Of a stretch of 64,000 nucleotides of DNA, positions 56,561 to 64,000 are shown in pieces. The notes below the pieces were generated by a model. That model did not search any database and was not told where the DNA came from. It saw nothing but the letters and a program-made list of their open reading frames with translations. Numbering within the stretch: the stretch's first letter is position 1; each line of letters starts with the position of its first letter. A program made the position numbers and the translations under genes. The DNA is from Tubulanus polymorphus (Eukaryota; Nemertea; Palaeonemertea; Tubulaniformes; Tubulanidae): assembly GCF_964204645.1 (NCBI RefSeq), contig NC_134025.1:16214001-16278000 (forward strand), written 5' to 3'.

Positions 56561-57122
56561 TTAACGTTTATCAACGACACTACGATATTCTTTAAATGCA
56601 GATCTCATGTTATTGCAGAGTTTTGAATCAATTGGGTCATTCAGACCATCTGTTCTTCTGAAATACTGAACAGAAGTTTTAACACTGGCTTGCAATTTGT
56701 ACTTCACGGATTGTACAGCACTGTTAGTCTCTATATGCATCTGTCCGGATCTCTTGTCAATCATGTCTGACATAACATTAAATGAACCTTCAACTTTTGG
56801 TCCATGGAAACACGATAGCACCGCTGCAACAATAAGGCCCTTTTTTTAATTGCTTGCAGCACGGATTTTATCACCCAAGAAATGGAAGGGTAAAAAATTA
56901 AAATAATTTAAAAAATTTTTCCAAACGACCTTGTAAAAAGTGGAAGGGTGAAAGGAAAAAAAATTTAAAAAAATAATTTTATTTCTTCCTTTCAAACAGG
57001 AGTTTCATCGCATAATCTGGAAGGGTGAAGGAAAGAAAAACAAACAAAAAATAAAAATTTTCCCATTTATTGCCTGCTATTATGGGATATGCTGGAGGTA
57101 TAAAAGAAATAATATAAAATTG

Positions 57123-57395
57123 TTAAATCACATATTTCTTCATTTCAGAACAGAACACAATCTTATTGATTTCCTTATTTTTTGCCCTTCCAACCACGCA
57201 CAGTCCAGCATCAAGGCACGTAATACAAATTGGTCGCACAGTCTTGTATAATGCCTCTGCCTCTTTCCATCTTTCATCGTCTTCCTCACAGTCGTCACCA
57301 CCACAGTGCACACATTTCAAGCCAAAGTATGTTGCAGCTGAAAAGAGGCAAAGAAATGAAAGTATTGAGAATCTTTTCAAAGGTTCAAACATCAA
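57123..57395 (-). CDS. Cys-rich open frame in the Harbinger-like element
   Basis: Ninety codons with CVHCGGDDCEEDDERWKEAE and PICITCLDAGLCVVGR, giving two CxxC pairs plus further cysteines. A zinc-binding fold is likely. I do not recognise the family; it may be one exon of a transposon protein. A possible splice acceptor (CTTTTCAGCTGCAAC) lies within it near 57335, so its start is uncertain. Confidence 0.4.
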   Translation of the reverse strand: MMFEPLKRFSILSFLCLFSAATYFGLKCVHCGGDDCEEDDERWKEAEALYKTVRPICITCLDAGLCVVGRAKNKEINKIVFCSEMKKYVI

Positions 57396-58515
57396 ACTTC
57401 ATTTCATTCAGCCATTTGGGATTAATCTTATTTTGCGGGACCATATGAATGAATGGTACAAATCAAGCAACACATTGATACACACATGGTAGTGTGATAC
57501 TAAACAGTCCAGAATTCATAGAGTTGTTGCCAATATCAGACATATTTCTAAAAAAGATTAATTGAAGCGCAAAACCAGATGATTGCAGATGATTCACAGG
57601 TATATCTCTTCAGAAAATGGACAGGGATATTAAGTCCAGGGCAAAAAGCACTTACTTAGCTAGGTACAAGAAATGGAGATATTGGTGCAAGAACTTACTC
57701 GAACTCTGCTGTGGCGCCTCCCTCCACTCTCACCACCTTTCCGCCATCTGTATCCACCATCGATGCCACATCAAACACCCTGAGACCAAGTGACAGCCTT
57801 GACAGTCACCTGTCAAGCTCTTTGGTTCCTTTCCAACAAATGAGTTGGAAAGCTGCCGCCGCCATTTTCGCTTGCCGAAATCCTACTATTTACCGAAAGA
57901 AACCTCGATGACAAACATCGGGAACGTTGAAAAAAGACTCGACGGGAGGATGGAAAAACATAAAATTTTATCTTTCTCTCTAATTTAGCGGTCATCGCAG
58001 AACGGCGGGCGGGAAAAATAAAAAAATTTTTCAATTTTTTTAAAAGTTCACGGATTTTCAGCACGGATGAAGGGAAAAAAAATTTTTTTTTAATGTTTCT
58101 TTTTTTCCAAATTGACGGAAACGACAGTGCAGGATCCATGCTGCAAGCAATTACAGGGTTCCTGCACATAAAAATCAACCAAATTCCATGACTTTCCATG
58201 ACCTTTTTAGTCAATTTTCCATGACTTTTCCTGACAAACAACCATAAAATTCCATGACTTTCCAGAAAATCGAGGAATTTCAACCCCAAAATTCCATGAA
58301 TTTCCTGAAACTGGGAATTTAGATCGTTTTACGACTTGAAATGTAAATTTACACTTACCAGACAAAATATTTACAACTATGTACAACACTACTAACAGTT
58401 CTTAAGCTAGTTCATCTGATTTTAGTTGCTGTTCCAGCTGCTCAATCTTTTTTTGAGCTTCTGTTATTTCAGCATCCTTTCCTTTTGCTGATTTTCTGAG
58501 TGCATTTGACTCTAG

Positions 58516-60628
58516 TCACAGTTTTTTTATTTCTCTACTGGTTTTAGCCTTTTCGCAGAGTTCATCAGCAGATTTTATCAGAGTAGCTTTACTTGATTCA
58601 AGATGACGTTTCTTCTGCTTTACAACTGATATCTCATCTGTAACCAATTTCCGCTTCTCAGCAGAACTAGAAGTTTGGCTAGACTTCTTTAGGTCATCCA
58701 GGTACTTGCGGTATTTTGTCCGTGCATTAGAAACATGTGAGAGGCATGCGACAGATATTTCAAACTTTTCTAATCCACCTATTTCACGTAGATGGTCCAC
58801 AATTGACCGCTGAGCTACAAGTGTATTTTCTTTCATATTTGTAGTGAGGATTTCTTTGTTGAAAGAAAATCCCCTTTCAACTTGGCTTTGGCCATGAGAT
58901 AGTATCAGTATCATTTTCACTATAGTGACCAGGAAGCTGTAGTTGTTCTGCTCAAAACGAGAAATTAAGAACTTGTCCAGACTTTCACTCTTAAGTGGAT
59001 CGTACTTGGAGAATAGATCTCTTTCAGCGGAATCATGTAATGCACTAACATTATCAATGAACTCGTTATATTCGACCTTTGCCCTGTCACATGCATCTTC
59101 GCTTGCACGCTTACATTCAATGATAACTTCTAAGACTAATTTGAAATTCATTTTGCAAGTTTCTGGCTTCTTAAGCATTGTTACTGGATTGAGCGAGCTC
59201 AAATGTCTTGCAAAGGAAAATGTTATTGGTGTTCTATTTTTGAGATGCTTCACCAGACTAACCAGAGTGGCGCGGCACTTCATTCTATAGTCCATAACAT
59301 CACGTTCACTAACTTTCTTTTCACTTAGGGCTTTCCTCTCAATCCCAGATGCTCTGAATCCAATGTCCACTGATTTATAATCACACAAATTGTCTGTTTT
59401 TTCTACATCCAAGGCTACCAATTTTCTGGCTGTATTTGCTGATTTCAACAATAATGGTTTGACGAACCTTTTCATCAGTTCTCTGATTAGCGCTTCAAGA
59501 TAATCACCCAGAAAAGGAACCATCGGGCGGTCCGATTGGAACATTTTCAAAAATGGTTCGATCAGCGAAACTACCGCCAAGATAAAATGCTAGCTTAGCA
59601 CGAATCAATGGATCTGCCACAGCCGCTTTCACAGACAGATATGAATTGGACTTAGGTTCTGCAGCTGGTGCTAGTGATGTAATGTATATTTGTCATATTT
59701 CCAGAGCTCTTGTGACGACTATCTTATTTTCAACCCATCGGTGAGCGCAGAATTTCAAGGGAAACACTTTCGACCCAGAAGCTACTGTGTAATCTGATCT
59801 ACGTGCAGGGCTATCTTTGAAAATCCAATAGAGTCCTTTCAACACATCACTGATCTCAAATTTTGAACTATTTTTGACACCGTTGTGGATAGTGTGCAGC
59901 CCACAACTGCCTATATCAAACAATAACATTCCACATTCATTTTTAACATCGGTTTGTATTAATCTGAAGAGTTTTTGATTGACGGTCGGTCCATCCATTG
60001 ACAGTTGGATGACTTTATTACATCCCAGTTCATGAAACACTTCAAGAATTGGAGGCTTGAGATCCTCCTCTGCTCTACCGTGACCAAGAAAATACGATGA
60101 CAAATAGCGGGTGACTATTTGATTTTCTTGCATGGCCCAAAATCGGACATGAATGTCTAACTGTTTTTTTTCCAATGCGCTGTTATGGGATTCATCAAAC
60201 TTGACAACAACATGTGTTGTCTCCTTCAGTTTCGCAGAGAGAATATTTTGTATGTATGGGCCAAGACCAAAGGTCGAGAGATATGCGATCTTGTTGTCAC
60301 CACACGAAAACTTTTTAGCAATCTCACTGTCATGAAACATTCGCTGGAATGTCTGGGTAATATTAGAGCAACTGTTAAAACTGTAATGAGATTCACTTGC
60401 TTTCAGAATCCATAATATTTCTGCTTCCAAATCATCCGTCTTTCCAACCAATTGATCAATAGTAGTAAAATTAGTGGATTCCTGAGATGCATTGTCACTA
60501 GTAGACATGGACGGATTTGGATTGGACAGGTCGAAAAAAGATGTAATGTTCATATTTTTCAGAGTTACGCCGATACGTTTTTTGTGTGCCTCCCCTTCCG
60601 CATGGGATGTGACTGCACCAGCTCTCAT
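58516..60628 (-). pseudogene. hAT-type transposase, one stop and one frameshift
   Basis: The first part (60628-59693, 311 codons) starts with a GAVTSHAEGEAHKK piece that looks like the end of a BED-type zinc finger and continues through VVVKFDESHNSALEKK, a likely first catalytic Asp region, and VIQLSMDGPTVN, a likely second. A TGA at 59693-59695 and a frame change near 59585 separate it from the second part (59580-58516, 354 codons). That part has ILSHGQSQVERGFSFNKEIL, the conserved C-terminal hAT region, and a charged coiled-coil tail. A splice acceptor (CATTTTAG) lies just before the start at 60640, so earlier exons are missing from this list. The family assignment is firm for hAT-like but not for the subgroup. 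Confidence 0.8.
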
Positions 60629-61381
60629 GTTACCAAGCTAAAATGCCTATATCAAACAATAACATTCCACATTCATTTTTAACATCGGTTTGTATTAATC
60701 TGAAGAGTTTTTGATTGACGGTCGGTCCATCCATTGACAGTTGGATGACTTTATTACATCCCAGTTCATGAAACACTTCAAGAATTGAAGGCTTGAGATC
60801 CTCCTCTGCTCTACCGTGACCAAGAAAATACGATGACAAATAGCGGGTGACTATTTGATTTTCTTGCATGGCCCAAAATCGGACATGAATGTCTAACTGT
60901 TTTTTTTTCCAATGCGCTGTTATGGGATTCATCAAACATGACAACAACATGTGTTGTCTCCTTCAGTTTCGCAGAGAGAATATTTTGTATGTATGGGCCA
61001 AGACCAAAGGTCGAGAGATATGCGATCTTGTTGTCACCACACGAAAACTTTTTAGCAATCTCACTGTCATGAAACATTTGCTGGAATGTCTGGGTTATAT
61101 TAGAGCAACTGTTAAAACTGTAATGAGATTCACTTGCTTTCAGAATCCATAATATTTCTGCTTCCAAAACATCCGTCTTTCCAACCAATTGATCAATAGT
61201 AGTAAAATTAGTGGATTCCTGAGATGCATTGTCACTAGTAGACATGGACGGTTTTGGATTGGACAGGTCGAAAAAAGATGTAATGTTCATATTTTTCAGA
61301 GTTACGCCGATACGTTTTTTGTGTGCCTCCCCTTCCGCATGGGATGTGACTGCACCAGCTCCCATGTTACCAAGCTAAAAT
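59910..61381 (-). repeat. 736-bp tandem duplication of the transposase 5' exon
   Basis: 59910-60645 and 60646-61381 are nearly identical; only a handful of differences were seen (for example near 60048/60784 and 60178/60909). Each copy contains the exon start, so the second copy (61365-60811 on the minus strand) repeats the first 184 codons or so and then runs into the other copy. Confidence 0.92.
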
Positions 61382-62620
61382 GGAATAGTAACGTGTGGTT
61401 GCATGATAATTAGCCAACAGTGACTGGCTCACAGCCCATGTAAGCAGCATAATCAATATAGACCTAAACCGATAAGGCCTAAGCCATGATCGATGGCATT
61501 TTTTTTTTTTAATGAAAATGTTGTTCGTTACCGAAATAAAAAATATCAACTGACGATGCTGAACTAAACTCTTCAATAAATAGCGGTTTTTATTCTAAAT
61601 CTAATTGCTTTATTAATTCATAGCCCCTTATTACAGTTAATGATTCATAACGGTCTTATTATACTCGTAATTTAAAGCTTTTATTATCCTTGAATTAAAT
61701 TATAAGACGCACGCCAGAGCTCTCTGCGTGCGTCTCAGTAGTGTTACAATACAGCGCATGTATTAATAGCCATATATGTTCTCTATCGATCACTGCTACT
61801 ACAGCAGGGAAGTGTGTCTGTGTGTGAGACTATAGTATTACAAAAGCATTGAACGCGCGCCAACACAGGTGTTGAAAGACGAAACAATACTGACTGGAAT
61901 AAGATTCCGTCAGTATTGTTTCCTCTTTCAAAGATAAAATGAATATCTGATAGTGTTCCACTACTAATTGTGGGCCCACTATTGACTATTGAGTCAATTA
62001 TTTTATCAACTTTCAGAATTCTATTCAAGACCCTACTAAATATAGAGCGACCGTAACACCGTACACAATAGGCCACGTATGAAAATACGGTGAAACCGTA
62101 TGGGTTGGCAGCTCTGGATTGAGATAAGGGCAATTGATTCTGCAAAATACACGGGCTGAAATTAGGTGGGAAATTGGCAAATTATTATGCAACAACTCGT
62201 TAGTCTACGGAGCCGATGAATCGCTACCTTAATCTCCTTCTTGCACACACTGCATCTGGCATGCTTATTGTCTGCCCCCCTTACAATCCATGAATACTCG
62301 TCAAGCCATAATTCGTTGAAATATGTTTGTCCAGACATTGTTCATCACTCACACAATGCACAATTCGAAGAAAATTATCGCGACGCATTCCGGCACACGT
62401 CCGCCATAATGATGTAAACAAACAGTATGTAAGCTGATTCACGATTGGCTCTAGATGATATCATCATCGATCATATAACCAATCATGTCACTCGTTGTAA
62501 ACTGCTGAACCAATATGGGTTTTTGAAGAATATGGAGAGAAGAACGAAATACGACATGTGAACGATTCAGAAATAAAAATTTTATTGATACAAAAAATTA
62601 CAATAATTGCATGGAAGCCT
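61382..62620. other. Non-coding 5' part of the hAT element
   Basis: It holds a T-run at 61499-61510 and several AT-rich stretches. The missing 5' exon or exons of the transposase should lie here, but I could not define them. A 120-codon frame on the minus strand (61783-62145) has no recognisable motif. Confidence 0.45.
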
Positions 62621-63285
62621 GAATTCCATGATTTTCCATGATGTTAAGAAATAAAAATTGAAATTCCCTGACCCAAACTGAAATTCCCTGATTTTCCATG
62701 ATTTTCCAGTCATGTTTTCAATTCCCTGATTTTCCCTGACTTTCACTGATCGCGGGAACCCTGAATTAAAAAAAAGGCCTTAGATTCGGATATGCCCCTG
62801 TCTCATACACATTGCACCACCATGTGTCCACGCTATCGCATTTTGGATCATACGGTATCTTAGAAACAGCCGGATAAGAGTGGAATTTTCTCACCTCTTT
62901 TTCATAACATTCAATTTCTTCTGGCCGAAGAATAGTTGTCAATACTTTCTTCGGGATTTGAAGTATGTATTTAAGCGCATTTGTACAGCCACGACAAGCA
63001 GAGTCTACACTAGAAAAATACAAGAGGGCCATATTCTCAAGAGGCATTCAACATACGCTGTAGAAATCATGTTCAAAAAACTTAACACGGAGGGAGTCGT
63101 CTTTCGAAAGTCCGTCTAACAGTCCCTCAGCTTTACTGCCAATAAACATCTCTGTCACGCATTTTGGCTTCATGACCTAGGGAGTCATGCAGACGAACCA
63201 GTTTCTGACCTGATGCTGCTTTACAGAGAATCTCTGGTTTAACAAAACAGGAGAGAAAGTCCCTAAGCCAGTTATCATGTCATAT

Positions 63286-64000
63286 AAAACATGTATCATT
63301 GGCTTATTCATTTAATAACTTGATTCAACCAGAGAGAAATAAGTCAATTGCGGATGTACAGTACACCCACTTTACTTCCCCATTTTCCTGGTACCAAATT
63401 TTTAGTCTTAAGCGAAGCGATATTCTAAGGTATGCTAGGGGATTTCATTAGAATATGAAGCAATGGAACCAGAATTCAAGCCCGAGTTAAGCGAACTATT
63501 GATTCTGATATAATGTAAGAACTGATTTCCTTTGTGTACTCTTGCAGAATGTGTTATGTATTATTCTAAGCGGTTAAATAATATAGTTAGACAAACGTCC
63601 AATTATTGGATCTTTCTTGTTGACTCATCTAATTTTGTGAGTTTAGAGTTCCAGTCAATCCACAATGTGCATGTGCCTAGCCTTCATCTACACTAAAGCC
63701 AAGCCTGTGTATGGGAAAATGTGGTTGGACTCTTATAAGCCAGACAAATCATAGCATGCAATACATTGCAGAAGTAGTCTCCAGCAAGTTGAAAGAGAAA
63801 GTAAACCAGGTTTTGCCCTGTACCCTAACCGGGAACGAAAGACACTTCAAGACTCCTTCCTCCTTGTAGAAATACGGCACCCAATCGTAGCAATGCTAAG
63901 TACAGTATACTATGACAGTTGAACCTTTATTAACGAATTTCAATGACACCGAAAATAGAATCAAAATAATCATACGTTCCATGCTAGCACTTAATTTTGG
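63286..64000. other. Right edge, no gene recognised
   Basis: I see no convincing coding sequence or repeat. Upstream exons of the hAT-like gene may lie beyond the window. Confidence 0.4.

Larger units (their letters stand above)
58154..62763 (-). mobile_element. hAT-type transposon with 5-bp duplication
   Basis: The 4,610-bp element starts CAGGGTTCCTGC and ends GCGGGAACCCTG. AATTA lies on both sides (58149-58153 and 62764-62768). Near each end are repeated CCATGACTTTCC / CCCTGATTTTCC subterminal motifs (58185-58310 and 62620-62750). It carries a transposase on the minus strand, nearly intact but with a duplicated 5' region. The intact sequence at 56836-56869 shows the target before insertion. 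Confidence 0.88.
56836..62779. mobile_element. Harbinger-like TIR element, itself interrupted
   Basis: The left end reads GGCCCTTTTTTTAATTGCTT (56836-56855). The right end is its inverted partner, split by the hAT element: GCTTGCAGCA-type sequence at 58140-58148 and TTTTTTTTGGCC-type at 62768-62779. TAA (56833-56835) and TTA (62780-62782) lie outside, a TWA-like target as in PIF/Harbinger. Without the hAT element it would be about 1.33 kb. Inside the left part are three diverged GGAAGGGT-containing A/T-rich units (56887, 56941, 57019). Confidence 0.7.
56561..63285 (-). pseudogene. hAT-type transposase-like 3' exons, split by insertions
   Basis: On the minus strand one exon begins near 63011 after CTTGTATTTTTCTAG and includes VDTWWCNVYETGAYPNL (62830-62785). 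The frame resumes at 56832 with VAAVLSCFHGPKVEGSFNVM and ends at 56561. A 5.9-kb insert (56836-62779) lies between; removing it with one TWA leaves the reading frame continuous. WW...YP.L...A..LS...SF.VM.D is the pattern of an hAT C-terminal dimerisation domain. A further coding piece (DFLSCFVKPEILCKAASGQK, near 63265-63200) lies upstream and has a frame change near 63145. Whether this was a transposon or a host gene derived from one cannot be told here. Confidence 0.65.

Noticed and set aside
61783-62145. Minus-strand 120-codon frame as a second hAT gene
   Set aside because: It has no recognisable motif and lies in the non-coding 5' part of the element.

Overview
The window is animal nuclear DNA, probably from a marine invertebrate. 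It has almost no host genes and is dominated by nested transposable elements: a Polinton, an intact piggyBac, hAT-, PIF/Harbinger- and P-like pieces, a LINE, a Penelope-like element, Gypsy and BEL/Pao remnants, tRNA-like SINEs and many short TIR or foldback elements. No prokaryotic operon, CRISPR array or rRNA is present. The species cannot be fixed from the sequence alone.

The main object is a 16,050-bp Polinton/Maverick (polintovirus-type element) at 1873-17922. It has AG...CT ends, 45-bp terminal inverted repeats with one mismatch, and a perfect 6-bp target-site duplication (AAAATA, 1867-1872 and 17923-17928). It is far more AT-rich than its flanks. In order it carries a protein-primed family-B DNA polymerase with an intein in catalytic motif C, two minus-strand genes (a multi-zinc-finger protein and a small acidic protein), a run of small plus-strand genes, a conserved Polinton protein, a long coiled-coil/membrane protein, the major capsid protein, a retrovirus-type integrase with a chromodomain-like tail, an A32-type packaging ATPase and two terminal genes. 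Most long genes have stops or frameshifts, so the copy is dead or badly assembled. Nine plus-strand starts share a near-identical block: a run of 5-7 T, 2-3 bases, then an AT block ending TAAATG. This resembles poxvirus-type late promoters.

From 17.9 to 25.9 kb lie the right flank, a P-element-like transposase fragment, a complete piggyBac (20691-23723, intact two-exon transposase, TTAA on both sides) and a truncated LINE with a doubled 3' tail. From 26 to 46 kb there is a foldback element, a Penelope-like RT, a piggyBac-type MITE containing an hAT-type insertion with 5-bp duplications, a family of elements ending in TACCGTA, a BEL/Pao remnant and SINEs. From 46 to 56 kb there is a complete TACCGTA element, a Gypsy remnant broken by two insertions, and a MITE containing a 788-bp foldback element. 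From 56.5 to 63.3 kb an hAT-type exon is split by a Harbinger-like element whose own right TIR contains a 4.6-kb hAT element.

Three insertions can be checked inside the window. An empty paralogue of the Polinton target lies at 38488-38940, an empty paralogue of the piggyBac target at 37101-37595, and the intact opposite TIR at 56836-56869 shows the pre-insertion state of the hAT site at 58154-62763.
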